This document shows positions 51,226 through 60,062 of a stretch of DNA of 64,000 bases, in pieces; the stretch's first letter is position 1; every line of letters begins with the position of its first letter. The stretch covers positions 25,587 through 89,586 of the forward strand of contig JANXYJ010000124.1 in assembly GCA_025350105.1 (NCBI GenBank), read 5' to 3'. Source of the stretch: Terriglobia bacterium (lineage in GTDB: Bacteria; Acidobacteriota; Terriglobia; Bryobacterales; Bryobacteraceae). A program made the position numbers and the translations under genes. The notes below the pieces were generated by a model. The model did not search any database and was not told where the DNA came from. It saw only the letters and a list, made by a program, of their open reading frames with translations.

Positions 51226-53185
51226 CATCATTGTTAACAGCGGCGGCAACAGCCGCAGGTTCATCGAAGATTGCTGTGCATGGCGCAGCAAAACTGACTC
51301 GCGATCCGGTTTCGCTGCTTTCAATTTTCAACTCCGTGCCCGGTCCGTAGCAAAGCTGCAAGCGGCGCGATACATTTTCTAGGCCAACCCCAGCGCCTGG
51401 CCGTGGAGCAGAGCCGCCGCCAGCCTTTGCAAATCCGCTGCCGGTATCCGCCACCAAAACGCGCATTCCCTTTTCCATTCGTTGGACAGAAATGGTCACC
51501 CGCCCACCATGCGGACGGCTGGCGATGCCGTGCTTCACCGCGTTTTCCACGAGTGGCTGCAGCGACAAAATCGGGATCGTCTCGCGCATCAAGGTGGGAT
51601 CGATCTCCACCTGCACCTGCAGCTTGGCTCCGCCCAAACGTTGGGCTTCAATGGCCAGATAAGCATCCACCACTCGCATCTCTTCTTCCAGCAGCACAAA
51701 CGTTTGACCGCCGCGCAAAAAGTAGCGGAAAATATCGGCCAGATTCAAAACCGTGTTACGCGCAGCCGTGGCTTCACGCGGAATAATTCCATACAGAGTA
51801 TTGAATGCGTTGAACAAAAAATGGGGATGAATTTGCGCCTGCAGCGCTCGCAACTCCGCGCTGGTTACCAAGCGGCTGGTTTCGGCGGCGCGAATGCGTT
51901 CCACTTGTTCGGAAGCGGTGGCGGCCAGGCGCGAAAGCACGTCCAAGTCTTCGCTCAAATACGGGCGTCCGCCCTGGCGTTCACCAAGCAGGGCGTAGCG
52001 CACGTCGTTATGCGCTAGACGAATCGGAACTGCCGCCAATACGCCCTGGCGCTGGAGATCTCGGAAGTCAGGTGAAGCGTAGATAGAATGAAAGGCGGGG
52101 TCAGCCAGCAGCACGGCGCTGGTGGGATGAGCTGAATCCAGCACCGCGCCGGAAATATTCAGCAAGGGCGCGCCCATCAACTGGGCGATTTGTTCGGAAG
52201 CGTTTTGCAGATAGGCCGCTTCGTCTTCGTGATGGGCCCGCAAAGCTTGCACAACCCGATTGATTTGCGCGGGGTCGGGTTGACGAAAGACGACGTGGGT
52301 CAAGAGTTTTTGCAATACTTCGCGGCAAATGGCGAAGGCACCAACGATCACTCCGCCGAAAAGGATCTGCACGGATATGGGATGGCTGGGAATCAGGCGC
52401 GCGGCGATCCAGCCAAATATTCCCGCAAGCAGCCCGTTGGCCAGGAAGCGGATGAAGGCGTCCAGCAAAATAAAGCGGTATTCCTGCATCAACACAAACA
52501 GCGCCAGCGGAATGCCCGCGTGATGAAAGGCCAATTCCTGGGACCACAATTGGTCGATGTGATGGCCGTCGCCAAAATGCGCAAACGAAATGGCCAACAG
52601 AAAAAGCGACATGGTGCCCAGCAGTCTGGAGGTGGTGTTCCTGGATGTGCTGCGCTTGCCGAGCGAAAGCCCGACGGCCACCGCCGTCAGCGCGCCGAAA
52701 CCGACGGTGATGACGAACACACCCACGCGATGGAGGTCGGACACGCCGCCGGTCACCTCTGTCGCGAATTCGACGACGTGGGCGGCCACGGCGAAGGCGC
52801 TGAGCGCATAGCCCGCGCGGGTGAGCCATGGGTAGCGCTCCATCAAGCATAGATTCAGGAGCACCGCGGGCAGCACGCTGAGGAGCGAAAATCCAGTGGC
52901 GGCGAAAACCAATGCAAGCGTTCGCGAGCGGTCCGCTTCCAGGCTGAGCACGACCAGCGAGGCGAGGTTCCACAGCAGCGCCAGCGTTGCGGCGGCCAGC
53001 GGCAACCGGCCGACACGCGACCCATTATGCAGCCCATTTCTCAACCCATTTCGCAACCCATTTCTCAACCCAGCGGCGGATTTGCGGCGAATCACCAAAT
53101 ACAGGAAGATGCCGAAAATCAACACGCCGGCTGCGTGGCCAATGGTGTTGATGATGGTTTGCTCGTCGCCCGTGAGGCCAGTCAT
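51200..53185 (-). CDS. LytS-type sensor histidine kinase
   Basis: A 661-residue membrane sensor from the ATG at 53185. About eight hydrophobic segments occupy residues 10-300. A GAF-like region follows (about 310-450, with VLAAVPIRLAHNDVRYALLG), and then the His_kinase core: LRALQAQIHPHFLFNAFNTL with the phospho-acceptor histidine and the ATPase lobe PLVENAVKHGIASRPHGG and VADTGSGF. LytS-type kinases normally signal through LytTR regulators, but none is nearby, so it is an orphan. A GLRN tandem repeat lies between the first two membrane segments. The 3' end overlaps a small convergent gene. Confidence 0.9.
   Translation of the reverse strand: MTGLTGDEQTIINTIGHAAGVLIFGIFLYLVIRRKSAAGLRNGLRNGLRNGLHNGSRVGRLPLAAATLALLWNLASLVVLSLEADRSRTLALVFAATGFSLLSVLPAVLLNLCLMERYPWLTRAGYALSAFAVAAHVVEFATEVTGGVSDLHRVGVFVITVGFGALTAVAVGLSLGKRSTSRNTTSRLLGTMSLFLLAISFAHFGDGHHIDQLWSQELAFHHAGIPLALFVLMQEYRFILLDAFIRFLANGLLAGIFGWIAARLIPSHPISVQILFGGVIVGAFAICREVLQKLLTHVVFRQPDPAQINRVVQALRAHHEDEAAYLQNASEQIAQLMGAPLLNISGAVLDSAHPTSAVLLADPAFHSIYASPDFRDLQRQGVLAAVPIRLAHNDVRYALLGERQGGRPYLSEDLDVLSRLAATASEQVERIRAAETSRLVTSAELRALQAQIHPHFLFNAFNTLYGIIPREATAARNTVLNLADIFRYFLRGGQTFVLLEEEMRVVDAYLAIEAQRLGGAKLQVQVEIDPTLMRETIPILSLQPLVENAVKHGIASRPHGGRVTISVQRMEKGMRVLVADTGSGFAKAGGGSAPRPGAGVGLENVSRRLQLCYGPGTELKIESSETGSRVSFAAPCTAIFDEPAAVAAAVNNDVNVDDSPD
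53020..53067. repeat. 12-bp tandem repeat (4 copies) inside the sensor kinase gene
   Basis: Four 12-bp units (53020-53031, 53032-53043, 53044-53055, 53056-53067) with consensus ACCCATTTCTCA on the plus strand. In the minus-strand protein they give repeated GLRN, placing a basic insertion just after the first membrane segment. Confidence 0.88.
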
Positions 53186-53277
53186 AAGGTGATTTACTTT
53201 CGTTTTCAGGGTGCATTTTGATGATACTGCCTGAGGTTCCCGCTGCGGCTGGCGGTTAGAATAAGGTGAGTGCACTT

Positions 53278-54099
53278 ATGTCGAAGCTGTTCATTCACAC
53301 ACTAATATTCGTGGTCTTTACATTGATGCTGGCGGCGATGCTGGCGGCGCAGGCGCCTTCGCCGGTGGTTTCAAGTCCGATTCCTGCAAGTCTGGTTCCT
53401 GTAAGCAAGGAGGCGGCTGCGATCCTGGACCGCTACGTCGAAGTTACGGGCGGCAAAGCGGCGTATCAGAGACTCACCAGCGAAGTGATCGAAGGCACGC
53501 TGTCACTGCCCGAACAGAATTTAAGCGGCAAGCTGATTCGCTATGCGCTGCCGCCCGACAAAGAGTATTCCCTGGTCGACATGCCGCAAGTGGGCAAATT
53601 CGAATCCGGGTTCACCAACGGAGTGGCGTGGGATAAGACTTCGATGATGGGCCCTCGCGTGAAAACCGGCGAAGAAATGTTGCAGGCCCAGCGCGAAGCG
53701 CGCTTTAATTCGGCGTTGGTTTGGCGCACGATTTACGTGAAAGCAGAAGCCGCAGGCGTGGAAACCGTAGAGGGCGAAGAGTGCGATAAAGTGATCCTCA
53801 CGCCCAAAGCGGGCAAGCCCGAAACGCAATATTATTCGCGGGTGACGGGTCTGCTGGTGAAAACCGTGATGGTGGCGGCCAGCCCCATGGGCGACGTGAA
53901 CGCGGAATCTATCGTGTCGAACTACAAACCGTATGGAGGCATTTTGTACCCAACGCGGAGTGTGCAAAAAGCCGGGCAGCAGAAGGTGGAGCTGAATGTG
54001 ACCAAGGTCACTTTCAATGAGCCGATTCCGGCGGAATATTTTGAGACGCCAGCGGAGATTAAGGCGTTGGTGGGGAAACCGGTGAAGGTGGCGAAGTGA
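53278..54099 (+). CDS. Secreted LolA-like/outer-membrane lipoprotein-sorting-type protein
   Basis: A 273-residue exported protein. ATG 53278 is preferred because AAGGTGAG lies 8 nt upstream; GTG 53266 would add four residues. After a signal segment ending AAMLAAQA, a short proline-rich linker includes a SPIPA/SLVPV near-repeat. The body has YVEVTGGKAAYQRLTS, EGEECDKVILTPKAG, YYSRVTGLLVKTVM and YGGILYPTRSVQKAG, a layout of the LolA-like envelope protein group. Function by homology only. Confidence 0.75.
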   Translation: MSKLFIHTLIFVVFTLMLAAMLAAQAPSPVVSSPIPASLVPVSKEAAAILDRYVEVTGGKAAYQRLTSEVIEGTLSLPEQNLSGKLIRYALPPDKEYSLVDMPQVGKFESGFTNGVAWDKTSMMGPRVKTGEEMLQAQREARFNSALVWRTIYVKAEAAGVETVEGEECDKVILTPKAGKPETQYYSRVTGLLVKTVMVAASPMGDVNAESIVSNYKPYGGILYPTRSVQKAGQQKVELNVTKVTFNEPIPAEYFETPAEIKALVGKPVKVAK

Positions 54100-54454
54100 T
54101 CGTTTCGCAAACTACTTTCTTCCCGCGCTTTTTCTTGATGTCCACCGAATAGCAACGCGATCTATCGTCTCTGACAAGAAGCGAATTACCTGCTAGCTTC
54201 AAGCCTGTGATTGAGACCCACTGTACGTCTGCCTCGATCCAGAATTTGATGCGATTGTGGAACACCTTCACCTTCCACAGGGGTTTGGCAGTCGCTTCTT
54301 CGTAGGCTGCGACTTATTGGTTCCGCCCATCGCCTTCCGCCGCATAGCGGACACCCGATGCTACGACTGCAGGAACTACTTTTCGGGGTGGAACTTTCGC
54401 TTCGGCGCTGGCTAGGACAAGGAAAACTACGACACATGCCGAAATGACCCGCAT
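54059..54454 (-). pseudogene. Secreted protein gene interrupted by an in-frame stop
   Basis: On the minus strand an ATG at 54454 preceded by GGAGG opens a good signal peptide, MRVISACVVVFLVLASAEA, followed by PPRKVVPAVVASGVRYAAEG. The frame meets TAA at 54316-54314, codon 47. It then stays open without a frame change to 54059, reading VKVFHNRIKFWIEADVQWVS and SLLVRDDRSRCYSVDIKKKR. A single nonsense change therefore explains two half ORFs. The last codons overlap the convergent LolA-like gene. Family unknown. The 54100-54531 region holds this element and nothing else I can support. Confidence 0.6.
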
Positions 54455-54531
54455 CCTGGGCACTCCTCCAGCCGTTAGTCTACGACAACGCTGCCACTCG
54501 GCAGCGGTACAATGCCTCAGGGAGTATCCGC

Positions 54532-55779
54532 ATGCCTATCTTAATTAATCGCCGTGATTTCGCCGCAGCCGCTTTGGCGTTTGGCGCCGTAGGAAGAAAC
54601 GCCTTTGCTGCCGCTCGTGTGAGCGGCACCAACACCAAATCCATTGACGATGCGATTACGGCTGGCATGCAGCGACACAGGATTCCTTGCGTCACGGCCA
54701 TCGTCGGGACGAAGGACAAGATTACGTATCAAGGGGCGTTCGGCAAACGCGATACGGCATCTGGAATCAGCACCAAGATCGATTCGCTTTTCGCCATTGC
54801 GTCCATGACCAAGGCCATCACCTCCACCGCCGCGTTGCAGTTGGTGGATCAGGGCAAGGTGACGCTGAACGAACCAGTGGCGAAACATTTGCCGCAATTG
54901 GCGGACATTCAAGTGCTGGACGGTTTCGATGCTTCTGGTAAAGCAATCCTGCGGGCCCCGCGCACGCCGATCACGCTGCATCATCTGCTAACGCACACTT
55001 CGGGGTTTTGCTACGACACCTGGAGCGACGAGATGGTGCGCTGGGAAAAGGCAACCGGGGCCAACGTGAGCGGTGTTGCGCCGCGTGTTCCATTGATGTT
55101 CGACCCCGGCAAGCGCTGGCACTACGGCTACAGCAGCGATTGGACCGGCAAGCTGGTGGAGGCGGTGAGCGGGTTGACGCTGGAAGAATATTTTCAGCGC
55201 AACATACTTAAGCCGCTGCAGATGAACGATACCTCGTTTATTTTGACGGCGGACAAGGTTGACCGCTTGGTGAATGGCTATGATCGCCAAGCCGATGGGA
55301 GTTTGAAGGAGCGCGCGCGGGCGATGCCAGGGACTCCAGCGGCGTTTAATGGCGGCGGCGGTTTGTATTCCAGCGCGGCGGATTACATCAAGTTCACGCA
55401 GATGATTCTGCGCCACGGCAAAGGCGCGGATGGTCACGTGATTCTGCACCCCAAGACGGTGGCGCGGATGTCGTCGAATCAAATTGGCGGTTTGACGGCG
55501 GGGCGCTTGAAGAGCGAACGGCCGGCACTTTCGAGCGACGTGGATGTTCACCCTGGCGAAAATGACGCTTGGGGATTGGGCTTTTTGATCAACCGGGTGG
55601 CATATCCCGGTGGGCGTTCCGCGGGAAGCTTGGCGTGGGCCGGCATCAACAATACGTTCTATTGGATTGATCCCAAGCAGGGCGTGTGCGCGGTGATTAT
55701 GATGCAGTTCCTGCCTTTTGTGGACAAAGAAGCGGTGGGATTGCTGAGCGAATTTGAACACGCGGTGTACGCAGCGTAA
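54532..55779 (+). CDS. Tat-exported beta-lactamase-family serine hydrolase (esterase-like), copy 1
   Basis: A 415-residue S12/class C beta-lactamase-fold protein. The twin-arginine segment INRRDFAAAALAFGAV suggests Tat export. The active-site serine and lysine are in SMTK (residues 91-94), and the second motif position reads YSSD (HYGYSSDWTGK) rather than the YxN of class C lactamases. LAWAGINNTFYWIDP gives the third region. This points to an esterase or peptidase rather than a lactamase. A close paralog begins 12 nt after its stop. Confidence 0.9.
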   Translation: MPILINRRDFAAAALAFGAVGRNAFAAARVSGTNTKSIDDAITAGMQRHRIPCVTAIVGTKDKITYQGAFGKRDTASGISTKIDSLFAIASMTKAITSTAALQLVDQGKVTLNEPVAKHLPQLADIQVLDGFDASGKAILRAPRTPITLHHLLTHTSGFCYDTWSDEMVRWEKATGANVSGVAPRVPLMFDPGKRWHYGYSSDWTGKLVEAVSGLTLEEYFQRNILKPLQMNDTSFILTADKVDRLVNGYDRQADGSLKERARAMPGTPAAFNGGGGLYSSAADYIKFTQMILRHGKGADGHVILHPKTVARMSSNQIGGLTAGRLKSERPALSSDVDVHPGENDAWGLGFLINRVAYPGGRSAGSLAWAGINNTFYWIDPKQGVCAVIMMQFLPFVDKEAVGLLSEFEHAVYAA

Positions 55780-55791
55780 GATTTTAGTTTC

Positions 55792-57036
55792 ATGCCAAAG
55801 CCAAACATGACCCGGCGCGCCTTCGCGGGGAATACTTTGGCTGCGCTTGCCATAGCCACAGCCAATAAAACAAAACTACAAGCCGCTGATTTAAGCACCC
55901 GCATCGATAGCGTTTTGAGCGAAGGCATTCGTGCACGAAAAATCCCCTGCGTGGTGGCCATGGTGGCAAACGGCAATCACATTCTTTACCAGGGCGCGTT
56001 CGGTAAACGCGATGGCACCACAGATACGCCCATAGCGGTGAGCTCCATCTTCTCCATTGCATCGATGACCAAGGCGCTGACCTCGGTGGCGGCTATGCAG
56101 TTGGTGGAAAAAGGCACGCTGACCTTGGATGATCCGGTGGCGAAGTGGGTTCCGGAGCTGGGAACATTTCCAGTGCTGGATGGTTTTGACAAAGCGGGCA
56201 GACCGATCTATCACAAGCAGCGGACGCCGATGACGCTGCGGCATATGTTGTCGCACAGCTCGGGTCTGGCATACAACGTGTGGAGCGCGCCGCTCACGCA
56301 ACTGGACAAGGCCGGCGGCAGCAGCGGGTCCACGTTGATGTTTGAACCGGGAACGGGTTGGCAATACGGTTACGGCCCGGAGTGGACGGGCCGGCTGATT
56401 GAGCGGGTGACCAAGCTGACGCTGGAGCAGTATTTTGAACGCTACGTCACCGGGCCGCTGCAAATGAAGGACACGGCGTTCAGCATTCCGGCGGCGAAGT
56501 TTTCGCGCATGGCCAGTACGTATGCGCGAAGTTTGAACCCTCCCACCAAAGGCATGATCTTTGAAGTGCCGCGCAAATTGCCCGGGCCGCCGGCGGTCTT
56601 CGATGGCGGCGGAGGTCTGTATTCCACTGCGCCGGACTATGTCCGCTTCATGCAGATGATTTTGCGCCGGGGCGATGGGGGTGCAGGCGGCAGGCTGCTG
56701 CAACAGGCCACTGCGGAGATGATGGCCAGTAACCAAATTGGCGAGCTGAGCGCCGGCAAACTGAAAAGCTTGCGGCCTGACGTCGCCAGCGATACGGATT
56801 TTCATCCCGGCGTGGTGGACAAGTTTGGTTTGGGCTTTTTGATCACGTCGGAAGACGTGGCGGGTGGACGTTCCGCGGGTAGTTTGGCGTGGGCCGGCAT
56901 CGACAATACTTTCTTTTGGATCGACCCCAAGCGCAATTTGTGCGCCACCATCATGATGCAGTTTCTGCCTTTCTGCGATAAAGAAGCGGTGGGCTTGCTG
57001 GGCGATTTCGAGCGGGCTATTTATTCAAATAGCTGA
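55792..57036 (+). CDS. Tat-exported beta-lactamase-family serine hydrolase, copy 2
   Basis: A 414-residue paralog of the preceding gene, product of a tandem duplication. It has its own twin-arginine signal (MTRRAFAGNTLAALAIA), SMTK at residues 91-94, YGYGPEWTG at the second motif and LAWAGIDNTFFWIDP. The two share landmarks such as LYQGAFGKRD and FLPFCDKEAVGLL, but the substrate-side segments (WSDEMVRWEKATG against WSAPLTQLDKAGG) differ, suggesting different substrates. Confidence 0.9.
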   Translation: MPKPNMTRRAFAGNTLAALAIATANKTKLQAADLSTRIDSVLSEGIRARKIPCVVAMVANGNHILYQGAFGKRDGTTDTPIAVSSIFSIASMTKALTSVAAMQLVEKGTLTLDDPVAKWVPELGTFPVLDGFDKAGRPIYHKQRTPMTLRHMLSHSSGLAYNVWSAPLTQLDKAGGSSGSTLMFEPGTGWQYGYGPEWTGRLIERVTKLTLEQYFERYVTGPLQMKDTAFSIPAAKFSRMASTYARSLNPPTKGMIFEVPRKLPGPPAVFDGGGGLYSTAPDYVRFMQMILRRGDGGAGGRLLQQATAEMMASNQIGELSAGKLKSLRPDVASDTDFHPGVVDKFGLGFLITSEDVAGGRSAGSLAWAGIDNTFFWIDPKRNLCATIMMQFLPFCDKEAVGLLGDFERAIYSNS

Positions 57037-57076
57037 ACGCGCTAACCTGAACAATTGGCTGCTTTGAAAATAAAAC

Positions 57077-58507
57077 ATGAACCTAAGAAATTGGTTTAAC
57101 GGGACCTTTGCGTCTAAGCTCGACTTTGCAGGGCGCGACTTTGCAGGACTGGAATGGGCCGGCGCGAAGTATACTTTCGGTGAAATTGACGCACGCAGTA
57201 ATCGCATGGCGCGGGCCTTGGCCGCGCGTGGGTTGGCGAAAGGCGATCGGCTTTGCGTTTACCTGGCTAACTGCATCGAATTTATCGACCTGTATCTGGC
57301 GTCCGTGAAGACTGGCATCATTTTTGTGCCGGTGAACATTCTGTACCGCGATCGCGAGATGTCGCACATCCTGAGTGACGCGGAGCCCAAGCTATTGGTC
57401 ACCGCGAAAGAGTTGCCGGAGTTGCTGGCCGAAGCCGCAACGCAATCGGGTGAGGCGTTGCCGGAGGTTGCGCTGGATGACGATGACGCGGCTGCGCTGG
57501 TCTACACTTCCGGAACCACTGGCGTTTCCAAAGGAGCGATGCTGACACACCGCAACTTCGCGGTGAATGCGACGAACCTGATCAGCACCTGGAAAATCAC
57601 CGATGCCGACCGTTTGCTGTTGGCTCCGCCGTTGTTTCACGTGCATGCGTTGGGCAATGGTTTGCATGCGTGGCTGATCGCTCGGTGCCATATGCGTTTG
57701 CTGGAACGCTTCGATCACAACACGGCGCTGCAGCAATTTCAGGGGTTTCAACCGACGTTGTTTTTTGGTGTGCCGGCGATGTATGTGCGCTTGCTGGAAA
57801 CGCCGCCGGATGCAGCGAAGGCCATCGGCAAAGGCATGCGCTTGTTCGTGTGCGGTTCGGCTCCATTGCCGGCGCAGATTTTGGAAGAATTTCGCTCGCT
57901 GTTTGGGCACACGATTCTGGAACGCTACGGGATGACCGAAACGCTGATGAATATTTCCAACCCGTACGATGGCGAACGGCGGCCGGGCAGCGTGGGTCTG
58001 CCGTTACCGAACGTGGAGGTGAAAATCATTACGCCGGAGGGCAAAGTGGCGGCCGATGGGGAAACCGGCGAATTGTGGCTGCGCGGGCCCAATATTTTCA
58101 AAGGATATTGGAAGCGCGAGGACGCGACACAAGCGGCTTTTGTGGACGGATGGTTCAAGACCGGCGACATTGGCAGCCGGGCAGCGGACGGATACTACAC
58201 GCTGAGCGGGCGGCGCAGTGATTTGATTATTTCTGGCGGCTTTAACATTTATCCGCGCGAGATTGAAGAGTTTTTGATGGAGCAGCCAGAAGTGGAGGAG
58301 GCGGCGGTGGTGGCCGAACAGGATCGCGTGCGCGGTGAGGTGCCGGTGGCGTATGTGGTTTGGAAGGCCGAACCTGTACAGCTGGAACAACGCTGCCGCG
58401 AAAAGCTGGCATCATTCAAAGTGCCGCGCCGTTTTGAGACCATCGACAAACTGCCGCGCAACGCGCTGGGCAAAGTACAAAAACATTTATTAGTTCGGCC
58501 GAGCTAA
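57077..58507 (+). CDS. AMP-forming acyl-CoA synthetase (malonyl-CoA-synthetase-like)
   Basis: A 476-residue ANL-superfamily ligase. It has the P-loop motif ALVYTSGTTGVSKGAMLTHR, the A5 block ERYGMTETL, the A8 hinge SGRRSDLIISGGFNIYPRE and the catalytic lysine region LPRNALGKVQK. The size and RPGSVGLPLPNVEVKI suit a malonyl-CoA-synthetase-like or short acyl-CoA ligase; the acyl substrate is not certain. A 15-bp near-repeat near the start gives RDFAG duplication (KLDFAGRDFAGLEW). The next gene, glgA, starts 1 nt after its stop. Confidence 0.9.
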   Translation: MNLRNWFNGTFASKLDFAGRDFAGLEWAGAKYTFGEIDARSNRMARALAARGLAKGDRLCVYLANCIEFIDLYLASVKTGIIFVPVNILYRDREMSHILSDAEPKLLVTAKELPELLAEAATQSGEALPEVALDDDDAAALVYTSGTTGVSKGAMLTHRNFAVNATNLISTWKITDADRLLLAPPLFHVHALGNGLHAWLIARCHMRLLERFDHNTALQQFQGFQPTLFFGVPAMYVRLLETPPDAAKAIGKGMRLFVCGSAPLPAQILEEFRSLFGHTILERYGMTETLMNISNPYDGERRPGSVGLPLPNVEVKIITPEGKVAADGETGELWLRGPNIFKGYWKREDATQAAFVDGWFKTGDIGSRAADGYYTLSGRRSDLIISGGFNIYPREIEEFLMEQPEVEEAAVVAEQDRVRGEVPVAYVVWKAEPVQLEQRCREKLASFKVPRRFETIDKLPRNALGKVQKHLLVRPS

Positions 58508-58508
58508 T

Positions 58509-59918
58509 ATGCGCATTCTGATGGTTACATCCGAGGCTACTCCGTTCGCCAAAACAGGAGGGCTGGCGGATGTTTTAGGCGCGCTGCCTCAGGCTTTGGC
58601 GAAATTGGGCGAGGAAGTGGCGGTGGTGCTACCGCGCTATGCCAGCATGGATGGCTTGACCGTGCCGCGCAGAATTTGGCGCGACATGCCGCTTACCTTG
58701 GGCCGGTATTCATTTCTTGCAGGCATTGACGAAGTGCGCCACGGCGGTGTGCGTTATCTTTTTGTCGACATTCCGGCGCTTTACAATCGGCCGGGAATTT
58801 ATGGTGATCGCACCGGCAGCTACGCCGATAATCACATCCGGTTCGGTGTTCTAAATCAAGCTGCGCTAGCCATCGCCCGGAACATTTTCCGTCCCGACGT
58901 ATTTCACGGGCATGATTGGCAGGCGGGGTTATTGGGTCCGTATCTGCACGAAATGTTTAAGGGCGACCCGACATTTTTCGGGGCGAAGTTCCTGCTCTCC
59001 ATCCACAACCTGGGTTATCAAGGGAATTTTGCGGCCAGCGTGATGCCTGATATTGGCCTGGACCCCAACCTGTTTCACAGCGAAGGGTTGGAGTTTTGGG
59101 GTGAGGTGAGTTTTCTGAAAGCGGGCATCGTGTGGGCGGACGCCATCACCACGGTGAGCCCCACTTACGCGCGCGAAATTCAAACCCCCGAATTCGGTTT
59201 TGGCTTGGATGGATTGCTGCGGCCGCGGGTGGCGAAAATCTCCGGCATTTTGAACGGAGTGGATTACGGTGAGTGGAATCCGGAAACCGATCCGCATTTG
59301 CCGGCGCGGTATTCGGCGCAGAATTTGGCAGGCAAGCGAATCAGCAAGCTGGCGCTTTTACAAGAGCTGGGTTTGCCACTGGATAGGGAACGCCCGCTGA
59401 TCGGCGTAATTTCGCGCTTCGCTGGTCAAAAGGGTTTCGATTTGCTTCCCACCATCGCCGCTGAGTTGATGGAGTTGGATTTTGCGTTGGTGGTACTGGG
59501 GAACGGCGAAGCGCCGATTGAGGAAATGTTTTTGTCGCTGGCGGACCAGAATCCGCAGAAAGTGGCGGTGCGGATTGGCTACGATAATGCGTTGGCGCAT
59601 TGCATTGAAGGCGCCGCGGACATGTTCCTTATGCCCAGCCGCTATGAACCCTGCGGCCTGAATCAAATGTATAGCCTGCGCTATGGCACCGTGCCCATCG
59701 TGCGAGCCACCGGCGGCCTGGAAGACAGCGTTGACGAAAGCACAGGCTTCAAGTTCGGCCCGTACACACCGGAAGCTTTGCTGGAATGCGTGATTGAGGC
59801 GCTGGCGGCTTTTCGGGACCTGCCAACCTGGCGCGAGCGCATGCGGCGCGGTATGGCCAAGGATTTTTCGTGGGACGTGGCGGCCGCGGGGTACCAGAAG
59901 CTGTATAAGTCGCTATAA
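58509..59918 (+). CDS. glgA: Glycogen synthase (ADP-glucose)
   Basis: A 469-residue GT5 glycogen synthase. The N-terminus ILMVTSEATPFAKTGGLADV contains the KTGGL ADP-glucose site. FHGHDWQAGLLGPYLHE, LSIHNLGYQGNF, ILNGVDYGEWNPETD and the C-terminal SRYEPCGLNQMYSLRYGT with the catalytic glutamate follow. It elongates glycogen from ADP-glucose made by GlgC (22618). It is separated from the acyl-CoA synthetase by one base and may be co-expressed with it, which is unusual. Confidence 0.96.
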   Translation: MRILMVTSEATPFAKTGGLADVLGALPQALAKLGEEVAVVLPRYASMDGLTVPRRIWRDMPLTLGRYSFLAGIDEVRHGGVRYLFVDIPALYNRPGIYGDRTGSYADNHIRFGVLNQAALAIARNIFRPDVFHGHDWQAGLLGPYLHEMFKGDPTFFGAKFLLSIHNLGYQGNFAASVMPDIGLDPNLFHSEGLEFWGEVSFLKAGIVWADAITTVSPTYAREIQTPEFGFGLDGLLRPRVAKISGILNGVDYGEWNPETDPHLPARYSAQNLAGKRISKLALLQELGLPLDRERPLIGVISRFAGQKGFDLLPTIAAELMELDFALVVLGNGEAPIEEMFLSLADQNPQKVAVRIGYDNALAHCIEGAADMFLMPSRYEPCGLNQMYSLRYGTVPIVRATGGLEDSVDESTGFKFGPYTPEALLECVIEALAAFRDLPTWRERMRRGMAKDFSWDVAAAGYQKLYKSL

Positions 59919-59940
59919 GAATCAGGCGGTTACGATACGG

Positions 59941-60006
59941 TTGCGGCATAGTCGCGGCATAGTCGCGGCATAGTTGCGGCATACTTGCGGCATAGTTGCG
60001 GCATAG
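59941..60006. repeat. 11-bp tandem repeat (6 copies) between glgA and trxA
   Basis: Six units with consensus TTGCGGCATAG (59941-59951, 59952-59962, 59963-59973, 59974-59984, 59985-59995, 59996-60006), differing only by C/T at position 2 and one final base. The period is close to one helical turn. Confidence 0.92.
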
Positions 60007-60062
60007 TTGCATCCACCCGCCCCGTTAACGCATCATAAAATACGGAGATTACAATAAACATC

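Noticed and set aside
52101..52973. 290-codon minus-strand ORF in another frame of the sensor kinase
   Set aside because: The kinase frame carries the membrane and catalytic motifs; this one is arginine-rich out-of-frame sequence.
54186..54437. 83-codon minus-strand ORF
   Set aside because: It is a different frame from the interrupted secreted gene, which has an RBS and a signal peptide; this one has only Ser/Arg-rich sequence.
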